From assembly GCA_030424715.1 (NCBI GenBank), contig JAUHWH010000008.1, positions 79,665 through 143,664 of the forward strand: DNA of 64,000 bases, written 5' to 3'. Both the position numbers and the translations under genes were made by a program. Position 1 is the stretch's first letter. Every line of letters starts with the position of its first letter. Below the pieces are notes generated by a model that worked only from the letters and a program-made list of their open reading frames with translations, did no database searches and was not told where the DNA came from. Below are positions 1-8,585 of this stretch, piece after piece. This stretch comes from Bdellovibrionia bacterium (GTDB taxonomy: Bacteria; Bdellovibrionota; Bdellovibrionia; Bdellovibrionales; JAGQZY01).

Positions 1-1116
1 ACCGTCAAAACGGAAGCCGCCTCGCGCGCCAAGATCATTATGGCAGACAAAAACGAAATCAATATCTCTCCAAACACTGAACTTGTCATTGAAGTCTACC
101 AAACCGATCAGAAAGCTGTTCTTAATGTGATCAACGGTAAGGTTCGCTCCAACGTTAAACGAAAGTATCAAGACAGTAATGCCAGTCATTATCGCGTGAA
201 GACCAAGTCGGCGGTGGCCGGGGTTCGTGGTACCGAATTTATGGCAAGCTACAATGCCCAGACCAACCAAGCCCGCGTCGTAACCTTTGAAGGGGAAGTG
301 GCCGTTGGACAAATGCAAGGCAACAACTTTGTGGCCACTGTGACTGTTAAACCCGGTCAGTTCACTTCGAACTCACCAGGACAACCGCCCCACCCCGCTA
401 AAGAAGTGCCGCCTCAAGAGCTGGCGCAAATGGATCAAGAGACCAACCTTGGTGAACCTTCTGGCGCGGGTGATAAACAACCAGCCAGCACCAACCAAGA
501 TTCGAACTCCGACGATGCCGGTGATTCAAAAGACGGCCCCGCAGCCGATGAACCCGCCGGAAAAGATGACGCCGCCGGTGATTCCGCAGGGCAAGACGAT
601 GCTGCCGGTGACAAACCAAAAAGTAACGACGGAGTCTCTGGTGAGAAAGGTGGCGATTCCGCCGCCGATCAAGCCGGCGAGCCTGACAACAATCAAAAAG
701 ATGCGGGCGGCTCGGGAGCCAATCCATCGGATACCAATGGCGAACAACGGAAACCCGCATCAAAGCCGGCCCCCGCTCCTGGTCCAGATGACGGAGCCAG
801 ACCAACTGACCCAACTGACCCAGGTCCCTCACCTCGGAAACCTACACCAGGACCTAGAACTCCAGCACCAGGACCTAGAACTCCAGCACCAGGACCTGGA
901 GCTCCTGGCCCCGATACTCCTCCGACAGATCCTCTTCCGCCACCAGATTTACCAAAAGGACCGATGCCCGGGGGGCCACCTCTTCCTCCCACGGTTTTTT
1001 TGCCGCCGGACGTGAGTGATATCACTAATGTGTGTGGAGCCGCTTGTAACGATGCTGTGATCAATAACAATCAAAAGGTTAAGGTCATTATCAATACGAT
1101 TCTCCCGGGCCAGTGA
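1..1116 (+). CDS. FecR-domain protein with Pro/Gly/Asp-rich tail, 5' truncated by window
   Basis: The frame is open from base 1, so the true start lies upstream and the ATG at 40 is probably internal. Residues just before that ATG (VKTEAASRAKI) and the following stretch up to about residue 110 match the FecR fold: a T-x-A-x-SRA motif, repeated short beta strands and VRGTEF. FecR domains usually sit in the periplasm and in many envelope proteins act as beta-rich binding domains. The rest is low complexity: an acidic DAAGD-type segment, then a Pro-Gly-rich stretch with 21-bp repeats, ending in a short globular tail with two cysteines (CGAAC). This suggests an envelope protein with an extended linker. 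It is not next to a FecI sigma factor or a TonB receptor here, so a role in iron signalling cannot be claimed. A strong terminator follows. Confidence 0.75.
   Translation, partial: TVKTEAASRAKIIMADKNEINISPNTELVIEVYQTDQKAVLNVINGKVRSNVKRKYQDSNASHYRVKTKSAVAGVRGTEFMASYNAQTNQARVVTFEGEVAVGQMQGNNFVATVTVKPGQFTSNSPGQPPHPAKEVPPQELAQMDQETNLGEPSGAGDKQPASTNQDSNSDDAGDSKDGPAADEPAGKDDAAGDSAGQDDAAGDKPKSNDGVSGEKGGDSAADQAGEPDNNQKDAGGSGANPSDTNGEQRKPASKPAPAPGPDDGARPTDPTDPGPSPRKPTPGPRTPAPGPRTPAPGPGAPGPDTPPTDPLPPPDLPKGPMPGGPPLPPTVFLPPDVSDITNVCGAACNDAVINNNQKVKVIINTILPGQ
847..897 (+). repeat. 21-bp in-frame tandem repeat (PGPRTPA)
   Basis: Two perfect copies of a 21-bp unit (847-867, 868-888) and a diverged third copy encode PGPRTPA repeats inside the Pro-rich tail of the FecR-domain protein. 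Copy-number change would lengthen or shorten the linker in 7-residue steps without a frameshift. Confidence 0.85.
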
Positions 1117-1142
1117 GTTTGCTTGCCCTACCTTTGGAAAAT

Positions 1143-1173
1143 AAAAGCCAAGACCTTTGTCTTGGCTTTTTTC
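1143..1173 (+). terminator. Rho-independent terminator after the FecR-domain gene
   Basis: Perfect 12-bp stem AAAAGCCAAGAC / GTCTTGGCTTTT with a CTTT loop, followed by more T. It lies 27 bp past the stop codon. The A-rich left arm could let it work weakly in both directions. Confidence 0.9.
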
Positions 1174-1229
1174 GTTTTTCAATACCCCAAACCCTAGCCC
1201 CGTCCTTTGCCCAATCCGGGGGGCAAGCG

Positions 1230-1258
1230 TTGTCATAACTTACTGAAGCCTTTAGACT
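1230..1258 (+). promoter_or_regulatory. sigma70-like promoter for the TPR/barrel gene
   Basis: TTGTCA (5/6 of the -35 consensus), 17-bp spacer, TAGACT (4/6 of the -10). The ATG is 31 bp beyond the -10, leaving room for the AAGGA ribosome site. Confidence 0.45.
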
Positions 1259-1289
1259 ATTCTCATAGTTTTCAAGAAGGACAACTGAG

Positions 1290-3419
1290 ATGAAACAACT
1301 TGTTATGATGGCGATTCTATTGAGTCTCGGCTCACAAGCATGGGCCCAAAAAAATCGCTTCAAAGTCTACAAAAGAAATAGCACCGAACGTGCGGTCATT
1401 AAAAACTCAAGACCTCTTGCCGTCTACTACGAGAAAGTGTCCTGGAACGAAAACCCCACAGCCATTGAATCAGGCTATATGTATTTACGAGACAACCAGT
1501 CAGGCGAGCTCACTGAACTGCTTTTGCATGAGACAAAGCCCGACTCCGGAGTCTTTAGTACACAATTCCCCATCGGCGCCCTAAAGCAGGCGCGCATCGC
1601 CACCGAGATTTATTCAGCACCGCCCTCTATGCTGGTTAAAGGCAACCGACTTGAGTTAATGAAGACTTTTATTGAAGATGGCTCGATCAAGCGAAAACCC
1701 TTTTTACTAAGAGTTTTACGAAACAAAGGTCAGGTTATCGATATCTTTGACACCAAAGGCCAGGCTCTGACCGCCTACGAAGAGTTCAAAACCCAGTTGG
1801 GCCTCGCTGCCGATGGTACCGAAAGCCAAAGTATTATTGAAATCGCCAACCAAAAAGGAGCGATCAAGACAAAAGCGGTGGATTCTTCGACTCTGCAGTC
1901 TCTGTTTATGGCCAATGAGAGCGGGCAACAGGCAACCAACGAGAAAAATGCCGAACTCCGCGAAGTCTTATTGAACATTGAAAAAAAGCGCCGTGCAAAA
2001 GTCAAAGCCGAGGAAAAAGTTTGGCCTGCTAGTTTAGAAAAGGCCAACGAAAAGAAAGCGGTGGACACAGTCAAAAGTGCGGTTACCAAGCTCACCGCTG
2101 GAGAACTAGAAGGTTCAATGAATGAGTTTTTAGAGGCCTCGAACCTCAACCCTTCTGAAGAAGACTTTTATCAACAGTATGGGGTCAGTCTGTTTCGCAA
2201 CAAAAACTTCAATCAAGCCATTGTGGTCCTACAAAACTCTAGTCCCTCGAAAAACCGACTGGCTGAGAAAGACTTTTATATCGCAATGTCTTTCTTTCAA
2301 CTGAAAGACTACCCCAATGCCGTAGAATACTTTGATAAGGTGATTCAATCGGGCAACGCTTCTTTTGGCCCGACCTCGGCTTTCTACAAAGGATCAGCCC
2401 TTATCGAGTTGCAAGAGTTCGATAAAGCCAAAGAAGCTTTTCAATATGTCTTGGACAATTCGAAAGACCCAAAACTAGATCAACAGGCCGAAAAATACAT
2501 TGAATACTCTTTAGATAGAAAAGCCTTGGCTGAAAAGCAATCCAACTGGTTTTTCTTGGATGGGGTGCTCGGTCTTATCTATGACTCCAATATTATCTTG
2601 GCAGACGACCAACTGTTGGGGCGTGGTGACATCACCAATGAAAACGGCTGGCGCTTTCTAGCCCAAGTGACACCAAAGTTCCGCCCCTATTACTCTGAGA
2701 AAAATGAAATCAATATTGCCCTGAACCTCACCACCATGAAGAGTTTCACTGATGGCTTTGCCACCAACGCTCGGGCGGAGACGGCCGACCCTCTACTACT
2801 GGGCTTGAGTGTTCCATGGACTCACCGAACCACTATAGGGGGCAAGGGATACTTTTTTGACCTGGCTCCTGGGTACGACTCTATTATTATGGATTTGGAC
2901 GGCACAGGTGCTGCCACCATCACCAACTCGACGAAGCTGGACTTTCGTAACACATGGATCATTAACAAAAACTGGATCGCCAAGGGTGATTTAAGCCTGA
3001 GCTCCAATGATGCCAATATTTTAGGAGACGAGACAAGTGCCGATGCCTTCGGTACAGCCTTGCGACTTTCCAGTATTTTTATCCTCAACAAAGATCTTGA
3101 GCGTTACCTGATCCCTGACATCGGATACCGAATCAACGCCGCCGAGGCTTCGACATTTGCTTTCAATCGGATCGATTTTGGACTCACCTACACCTCATCC
3201 ATCTTTGACTCGTTTATGTGGAACAACCGTATCGCTTATTTTTTAGCAAACTACGAAAGCAATCGGACCGACAACAACTACACTCTTTCGTCGGGCGTCT
3301 CTAAAAGAATCAACAGTCATTGGAACTGGGGCCTTATGGCCACCTACACGATCAACAACTCGACGACAAATCAGTATGACAAATACAATTTTGTGTCGAC
3401 CTTTTCGTTTTCTTATTAA
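1290..3419 (+). CDS. TPR-repeat protein with predicted C-terminal outer-membrane beta-barrel
   Basis: Signal peptide at residues 1-19 (cleavage after AWA). Residues about 20-240 form an N-terminal domain with a charged coiled-coil-like part (NIEKKRRAK). Residues about 260-420 carry TPR-like helical pairs of the A-x-x-x-[YF] type. From about 420 to the end, alternating aromatic/polar strands end in FSFSY with a terminal aromatic residue, as outer-membrane barrels do. The layout resembles outer-membrane proteins with a periplasmic TPR domain and a barrel, such as Slam-like modifiers, but I see no specific family signature. AAGGA lies 8 nt before the ATG. It ends 4 bp inside the convergent recO gene. 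Function unknown; envelope assembly or export is plausible. Confidence 0.75.
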   Translation: MKQLVMMAILLSLGSQAWAQKNRFKVYKRNSTERAVIKNSRPLAVYYEKVSWNENPTAIESGYMYLRDNQSGELTELLLHETKPDSGVFSTQFPIGALKQARIATEIYSAPPSMLVKGNRLELMKTFIEDGSIKRKPFLLRVLRNKGQVIDIFDTKGQALTAYEEFKTQLGLAADGTESQSIIEIANQKGAIKTKAVDSSTLQSLFMANESGQQATNEKNAELREVLLNIEKKRRAKVKAEEKVWPASLEKANEKKAVDTVKSAVTKLTAGELEGSMNEFLEASNLNPSEEDFYQQYGVSLFRNKNFNQAIVVLQNSSPSKNRLAEKDFYIAMSFFQLKDYPNAVEYFDKVIQSGNASFGPTSAFYKGSALIELQEFDKAKEAFQYVLDNSKDPKLDQQAEKYIEYSLDRKALAEKQSNWFFLDGVLGLIYDSNIILADDQLLGRGDITNENGWRFLAQVTPKFRPYYSEKNEINIALNLTTMKSFTDGFATNARAETADPLLLGLSVPWTHRTTIGGKGYFFDLAPGYDSIIMDLDGTGAATITNSTKLDFRNTWIINKNWIAKGDLSLSSNDANILGDETSADAFGTALRLSSIFILNKDLERYLIPDIGYRINAAEASTFAFNRIDFGLTYTSSIFDSFMWNNRIAYFLANYESNRTDNNYTLSSGVSKRINSHWNWGLMATYTINNSTTNQYDKYNFVSTFSFSY

Positions 3420-4012
3420 AGACGTTCTTCCCGGATGCTGATGTCGCTCTCTCTGAGTCGACGGCGAGTGAGCTGAGCCAAATAGGTGTGCTCGTCCGGG
3501 GTCAACTCGATTTGACGATGCAAGTGAATGGGCTTGGCGACAAACTCGGCGACATCGTCATCAAGACCTAAAAAGCCCAAATAGTACAAATACTTTAACT
3601 CGAACTGTAGCTTTAAGGTTTGAGGAGCATCGGTCACCTCAAGTGCTCTTAAAGTATTGCCCAATAAGTCAAACAAGCGCTTGTTATCGGGCAAGCCCTC
3701 GTAGGTGGCTTTCGAAATCAGTTTTAAAAAATGAAAGGATAACTCTAGTTTTTTATAGTCATCACGCAGACCGCTGAAGGGGTAGATAACCTTAGCCTCT
3801 TGTACATAGAGGTAGCCCGATTTTGCTTCGGTGTAAGAGATCTCAACAAAATTCAGCGGCTCTAAAACCCCACCACTAAAGCGTCTCTTGCTCATCAACG
3901 CATTCTTGGCGGTAAAAACCAGGCGCTCCCCCTCTTTACTTAAAGCATCGATAATAAGGTCGGCATCTTTAAACGGCTTGGCGCGAAGATTGATAAACCT
4001 ACCAGACGGCAT
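3416..4012 (-). CDS. recO: DNA repair protein RecO
   Basis: RecO loads RecA at single-strand gaps together with RecR. The N-terminal OB fold is recognisable: the INLRAKPFKDADLII stretch followed by KEGERLVFTAKNAL and then a LEPLNFVEISY strand. The remainder is helical, as in RecO. At about 198 residues it is shorter than the E. coli protein (about 240), and I see no Cys4 zinc site of the kind found in some homologues. The track starts at 4033, but the ATG at 4012 puts the OB strand at the usual distance from the N-terminus and reduces overlap with mgtE to 14 bp. The 3' end overlaps the convergent TPR/barrel gene by 4 bp. Probably translated from the same transcript as mgtE. Confidence 0.8.
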   Translation of the reverse strand: MPSGRFINLRAKPFKDADLIIDALSKEGERLVFTAKNALMSKRRFSGGVLEPLNFVEISYTEAKSGYLYVQEAKVIYPFSGLRDDYKKLELSFHFLKLISKATYEGLPDNKRLFDLLGNTLRALEVTDAPQTLKLQFELKYLYYLGFLGLDDDVAEFVAKPIHLHRQIELTPDEHTYLAQLTRRRLRESDISIREERL

Positions 4013-5339
4013 AGTAGAACACCAAAATTCCAATGGCCGACATATTAGAAAGAATCATGGAAACCGAAGGACCCGAGACAATCGGATCAAAATTGAGACG
4101 TCTTATAAAAAGAGGGACGCCCATGGAAACCAAAACCGTTGCTAACATCTGCAGAGCCAACACACCACTGAGAACAAGGGGAATATTAATGGAGGATTGA
4201 GTGAGTAAGGTTCCGGCTAGAAACAAGAGGCTTATTAACAGAGACAGGCTCAGCCCAATGAATAGCTCTTTCTTGAGATCCGACCAAGATTTCAGCGTCG
4301 AGGTGGCATGACGCCGGAGCAGCCCCACCAGCATCGTGACCGTCTGGCTACTTAATGTGGAGACCACAAAAAAGACCAAAGGCATTAGACAAATAGCCGA
4401 CACCAACACGGCATCAATTTCAAAGGGCTTTAACGAGGTCCAAAGTAAAAAGAAGCACAACAGCCCACCGCCACCAGCCATTAGAAGCCAAGGCAAGCGT
4501 GCCTTAATGTGAGTCCAATAAGACTCGTCAAGGTCGGCTCCCCCCATCCCCATGGCATGGATGTCTTCATTGGCTTCTTCTCTGATAACGTCAATCACAT
4601 CATCTACGGTAATGACACCCACCAAATCGTTATTGTCGTCGATCACTGGCAAAGATAAGAAATCGTATTTCTCGACCACTCGAGCCACTTCGTTTTGATC
4701 CGTTGAGATATCCACCGAAATCACGTCTGTCGACATGATGTCTTTCAAGAAATCTTGCGGACGGGACAAAAGAAGTTGTTTTAAACTCAAAACACCCACC
4801 AGGCGTTGTGAGTCGTTAATCACGTAGATATAAAAAGAAATGAGGTCTTCATCCATACTCTGAATGGTCTCGATGGACTCTCGCACAGTAAGGCTCTCAC
4901 TGATGGTGAGAAACTCAGAGCTCATCAAACCACCCGCCGAATCCTCGGGGTAACTCATTAGCTCTTCGACCTCTTGCAACTCGTCTCGATTAAGTCCCCT
5001 TAGGGCTTGCTGTGAGAGCTCTTCTGGCAGGTGTCCGAGTAGATCAGCGGCATCATCACTATCCATAAACCCAAGCAGCTGTTGCAATTTGCTGATTTCA
5101 AAAATATGAGCGATCTCGAGCTGAAACTTTTTGTTCAAATGGCTTAAGATATTGGCTTGTCGTTCTGGGTCAGGGATCAACTGAAAGACGGAGATTCGGC
5201 CTTCAGTATCAAAAACCTCGAGCACGCTGGCCACGTCGGCGTCATGCGCTTTGTTGAGAATTCGACGAATGTTTCTCTCAGCCCCTCGACGATGCAACTT
5301 GGTGATACTCGTGGCCAATAATTTTGTCTTCTGATCCAA
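3999..5339 (-). CDS. mgtE: magnesium transporter MgtE
   Basis: Mg2+ channel of the inner membrane. The 446 residues match the full family layout: a helical MgtE_N domain (about 20-130, rich in acidic DDAADLLGHL-type repeats), paired CBS domains (about 140-255, ending VDDVIDVIREEANEDI), and a five-helix channel domain (about 280-446). In known MgtE proteins the cytosolic domains sense Mg2+ and gate the pore. Translation appears to begin at a TTG: the codon at 5339 follows AGAGG by 7 nt, and the stop of the upstream flippase-like gene is 1 nt away. It forms an operon with that gene and recO. Confidence 0.93.
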   Translation of the reverse strand: MDQKTKLLATSITKLHRRGAERNIRRILNKAHDADVASVLEVFDTEGRISVFQLIPDPERQANILSHLNKKFQLEIAHIFEISKLQQLLGFMDSDDAADLLGHLPEELSQQALRGLNRDELQEVEELMSYPEDSAGGLMSSEFLTISESLTVRESIETIQSMDEDLISFYIYVINDSQRLVGVLSLKQLLLSRPQDFLKDIMSTDVISVDISTDQNEVARVVEKYDFLSLPVIDDNNDLVGVITVDDVIDVIREEANEDIHAMGMGGADLDESYWTHIKARLPWLLMAGGGGLLCFFLLWTSLKPFEIDAVLVSAICLMPLVFFVVSTLSSQTVTMLVGLLRRHATSTLKSWSDLKKELFIGLSLSLLISLLFLAGTLLTQSSINIPLVLSGVLALQMLATVLVSMGVPLFIRRLNFDPIVSGPSVSMILSNMSAIGILVFYYAVW

Positions 5340-5340
5340 A

Positions 5341-6294
5341 TCAAACCTCTTTCTTTTTGTATAACACGAAGACCAGGCCTCCGAGAAGCCCCACTAAGAA
5401 CTGGACGGCTTGAAAGAAAGTGATTACCAAAACACCAAACTCCCCGTTTCCGGAGACCTTCTCAAACAAGTAATAGAAGGCCATCTGTCCAACCCCGACC
5501 CCGGCGGGGGAAATGGGCAAGATCGTTGCCAAAAAACCAAAGGGGAACACCAACAAAAGAACCCAAACGGGAATGTTGACGTCGAGAAAAAAGATAAGAA
5601 AGCCACCCATCCCGATAAGAATCCCCTGGGAACACAAGCTCAACAAGAAAGGCACTAGCATTTGCCTGGGCTTTTGAAAAAAGAAGAACAAGGGGTGCAA
5701 AACTTTCTCGAGCAGAGGGTGCGAGCGCAACAGTTGGTCGATTCTTTTTTTGGGGCTTAAAATCAACAAGGCCAACAACACAGCAAAGCCTGTCAGAATA
5801 CCAACACTGAGTGTGAAAAAACTGGCCTGCAACAGGGGCGATAGCTCGTCGTGAAACAGAATCCCAGTGATTCCCGAATAGAGCAAAAGAGCCATCATGC
5901 CAAAGATACGGTCCACCAAAATACTCCAGCCAATGAACCACTTTTTTTGCTTTTGGTCTCGCATCAGGTACCCTGCCTTGACGACGTCTCCCCCAACCCC
6001 ACCAGGCATAAAGAAGTTGAAAAATATACCCACCAAAGACAACCGAACGGTTTCTAAGAAGCTGACAGAGACGTTCTCGAAGCGCAAAAGCACCTGCCAC
6101 CTGCGACTGTTGATAAGCACCATGATGAGAAAGAGGAGACAACCACTCCCCCACACCAGGGGTGAGTTGATCTTGTTGAGTGCCTTTAAATCGAAGCGTC
6201 CCGATTGTATCAGCCAATAGATTAACCCACCGGCCAAAGAGAGCTTTATTACCGGCATCAGCCATTGCTTCAGAAGATTTTTCTTGATAACCAT
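5341..6294 (-). CDS. flippase-like membrane protein (LPG synthase TM / UPF0104 family)
   Basis: The 317-residue protein is almost entirely hydrophobic, with about eight membrane segments. Family marks are the N-terminal GGLIYWLIQSGRFD segment, the FFNFFMPGGVGGDVVKAGY motif and a late FPFGFLATILPISPAGVGVG segment. These are typical of the AglD/MprF-like integral membrane domain. Members are linked to lipid or lipid-linked saccharide translocation and modification, but the substrate cannot be read from sequence. AAGGA precedes the ATG by about 4 nt. It is divergent from ugd across only 49 bp and co-directional with mgtE. The nearby nucleotide-sugar genes make a glycan link attractive but unproven. 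Confidence 0.85.
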   Translation of the reverse strand: MVIKKNLLKQWLMPVIKLSLAGGLIYWLIQSGRFDLKALNKINSPLVWGSGCLLFLIMVLINSRRWQVLLRFENVSVSFLETVRLSLVGIFFNFFMPGGVGGDVVKAGYLMRDQKQKKWFIGWSILVDRIFGMMALLLYSGITGILFHDELSPLLQASFFTLSVGILTGFAVLLALLILSPKKRIDQLLRSHPLLEKVLHPLFFFFQKPRQMLVPFLLSLCSQGILIGMGGFLIFFLDVNIPVWVLLLVFPFGFLATILPISPAGVGVGQMAFYYLFEKVSGNGEFGVLVITFFQAVQFLVGLLGGLVFVLYKKKEV

Positions 6295-6343
6295 ATTCCT
6301 TAGTTTCTAAACTTTTGAGTGGACTCTTGCCAAGGTAAAGATT

Positions 6344-7654
6344 ATGGAAATTGCAGTTGTTGGAACCGGTTACGTTGGACTCGTTGCTGGAGTGTGTTTT
6401 GCTGATGTGGGTCATAATGTGACCTGTGTCGACAACAACCCTGAAAAGATCAACGCCCTTAATGATGGCAAGATCCCCATTTTTGAGCCAGGCCTTGAGG
6501 ACATCATTCGCTCTGCCAAGAGCCGTCTCACTTTCACACTCGATCTGAAGCAGGCCCTGGATAACTCTGAGGTGGTTTTTATCGCCGTAGGAACACCGGA
6601 GACCGCCGATGGCAGTGCCGACCTGGGCCCCACCTTTAGTGTGCTCGAGGGCATTTGTAAGGCCGCCAAAGAGCCTAAAATTATCGTGCTCAAAAGCACA
6701 GTCCCTGTTGGCACCAGCAAGAAGGTGCAACAGTACATCGATGAAAATAGTGATTTTTCCCATGAGGTTGTGAACAATCCTGAGTTCCTCAAAGAGGGCG
6801 CAGCGATCGATGACTTCTTGCGTCCCGATCGAGTGGTGATAGGTTGTAAAACGGAGCACGCTGAAAAAGTGATGAGTGAAATCTACGGACCTTTCGTTCG
6901 CAACGGTCACCCCATCTTGTTTATGTCCAATACGGCAGCGGAACTGACCAAATACGCCGCCAACTCTTTTCTCTCTGTAAAGATCAGCTTCGCTAACGAG
7001 CTCGCCGCTCTGGCTGACAAAGTGGGTGCGGATATCGACGAGGTCCGTGCTGGCTTCACTTCAGATGGTCGAATCAATCCTTCTTTCTTTTACCCTGGTT
7101 CTGGTTACGGTGGCAGCTGCTTTCCGAAAGATGTGCAGGCTCTCATCCACACGGCCGAAGAGGCGGGCACCACCATGAACATCGTGAAAGCCGCCGACGC
7201 CGTCAATGATAAGCAAAAGACCATTATTGTGGATAAGGTAATGGCTCGCTACCCAGACGTGAAAGGTAAGACTTTTGCACTTTGGGGATTGGCTTTCAAA
7301 CCACGCACCGATGACGTCCGAGAAGCACCGGCCCACTACGTGATCAAAAAGCTCACCGAAGCTGGCGCCAAAATAGTAGCCTACGACCCCATCGCCACTG
7401 AAACGGCCCGCAATCACTTTAAAACGGATTTTACCATTGCCGACTCCCCTATTGCGGCCTGTGAAAATGCCGACGCTCTTTTGATCGTTACTGAATGGAA
7501 CGAGTTTCGAAACCCCGATTTCGAAGCGCTTGCAAAAAAACTAAAAGAACGGGTTATTTTTGATGGTCGAAATGCCCTCAACCCCGACGATGTCAAAAGG
7601 CATGAGTTTGAGTACCACTGCGTGGGTCGTCAATCTCTGTTCAGTGAGGTTTAA
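6344..7654 (+). CDS. ugd: UDP-glucose 6-dehydrogenase
   Basis: Oxidises UDP-glucose to UDP-glucuronate with two NAD+. The NAD-binding GTGYVGLV is at residues 7-14. The central helix contains TAAELTKYAANSFLS, and the catalytic cysteine is Cys259 in GGSCFPKD. The C-terminal UDP-binding domain includes GLAFKPRTDDVREAP. At 436 residues it is the TuaD/long type. AAGG lies 8 nt before the ATG. The stop codon directly abuts the ATG of the next gene, a UDP-glucuronate decarboxylase that uses its product, so the specificity is well supported. Confidence 0.95.
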   Translation: MEIAVVGTGYVGLVAGVCFADVGHNVTCVDNNPEKINALNDGKIPIFEPGLEDIIRSAKSRLTFTLDLKQALDNSEVVFIAVGTPETADGSADLGPTFSVLEGICKAAKEPKIIVLKSTVPVGTSKKVQQYIDENSDFSHEVVNNPEFLKEGAAIDDFLRPDRVVIGCKTEHAEKVMSEIYGPFVRNGHPILFMSNTAAELTKYAANSFLSVKISFANELAALADKVGADIDEVRAGFTSDGRINPSFFYPGSGYGGSCFPKDVQALIHTAEEAGTTMNIVKAADAVNDKQKTIIVDKVMARYPDVKGKTFALWGLAFKPRTDDVREAPAHYVIKKLTEAGAKIVAYDPIATETARNHFKTDFTIADSPIAACENADALLIVTEWNEFRNPDFEALAKKLKERVIFDGRNALNPDDVKRHEFEYHCVGRQSLFSEV

Positions 7655-8581
7655 ATGAAAATTCTCGTTGCTGGCGGCGCCGGCTTTATTGGTAGCCACT
7701 TGGTGGATCGCTTGCTCAACGATGGTCATACTGTGGATGTGATCGACAATTTTGTCACCGGTCGCAAAGAGAACATTGCCCACCTGACAGAAAACTCACA
7801 GTTCACACTGATCGAACAAGACATTGTGAAAGAGGTCCCTGACAAAAAATACGACCGCATTTACAATCTAGCGTCACCGGCGTCACCCATCGACTTTGCC
7901 AAGATTCCATTTGAAATTTTAATGGTGGGATCCATGGGACATAAAAACCTTTTGGACCTAGCCGAGAAAACCGGAGCTCGTATCCTTTTTGCCAGCACAA
8001 GTGAAGTGTATGGCGACCCCAAAGTGAATCCCCAGCCTGAAACCTATTTTGGAAACGTCAACTGCCGAGGGGCGCGCTCTTGCTATGACGAAGCCAAGCG
8101 CTTCGGCGAAGCCCTCACCGTTAATTACCAAAAAATGAAGGGTGTCGACACTCGCACCATTCGCATCTTCAACACCTATGGCCCACGCATGGCCCCCAAT
8201 GACGGTCGTGTGATCCCCAACTTTTTTATGCAAGCCTTAAAGGGCGAGGCGCTGACCATGTACGGTGATGGCACCCAAACCCGCAGTCTTTGTTACGTGA
8301 GTGATATGGTCGAAGGCATGACTCGCCTTATGGAGAGTGATGTCACCGAGCCGGTGAATATCGGCAACACTGACGAAATGACCATCCGTAAAATTGGTGA
8401 ACTGATCACGGAGTTAACGGGGAGTTCTGCCGACATTAAGTTTCTGCCTCTTCCAGAAAATGATCCAAAGCTGCGTCAACCGGACACCTCGCGAGCCAAA
8501 GCCCTTTTGGACTGGCAAGCTGTAGTCCCCGCCCACAAGGGCCTGCAAGAGACTATGACCTATTTTCAAACTTTTTTGTGA
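7655..8581 (+). CDS. UDP-glucuronate decarboxylase (UDP-xylose synthase)
   Basis: SDR enzyme converting UDP-glucuronate to UDP-xylose. The Rossmann motif GGAGFIGSHL is at residues 7-16. The catalytic pair is Tyr144/Lys148 in SCYDEAKR, close to the SCYDEGKR typical of Uxs enzymes. Other family marks are RIFNTYGPRM and ARSCYDEAKRFGEAL with the RIPNFF-like VIPNFFMQAL region. Length (308) is normal. It is translationally coupled to ugd with no intergenic base. The pair supplies UDP-xylose, but no xylosyltransferase or polysaccharide cluster follows, so the acceptor is unknown. Confidence 0.9.
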   Translation: MKILVAGGAGFIGSHLVDRLLNDGHTVDVIDNFVTGRKENIAHLTENSQFTLIEQDIVKEVPDKKYDRIYNLASPASPIDFAKIPFEILMVGSMGHKNLLDLAEKTGARILFASTSEVYGDPKVNPQPETYFGNVNCRGARSCYDEAKRFGEALTVNYQKMKGVDTRTIRIFNTYGPRMAPNDGRVIPNFFMQALKGEALTMYGDGTQTRSLCYVSDMVEGMTRLMESDVTEPVNIGNTDEMTIRKIGELITELTGSSADIKFLPLPENDPKLRQPDTSRAKALLDWQAVVPAHKGLQETMTYFQTFL

Positions 8582-8585
8582 GTGA

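Noticed and set aside
449-1015. 188-residue plus-strand ORF and the 693-1070 minus-strand Gly-rich ORF inside the FecR-domain gene
   Set aside because: Both are frame shadows of the low-complexity Pro/Gly tail and have no independent motif.
1-1116. FecI/FecR/TonB iron-signalling system
   Set aside because: No sigma factor or TonB receptor is visible next to the FecR-domain gene, and the long Pro-rich tail is not typical of the anti-sigma regulator.
5462-6910. 482-residue minus-strand ORF
   Set aside because: It runs across the flippase-like gene in another frame and through the ugd start on the opposite strand; both overlapped genes have strong family matches.
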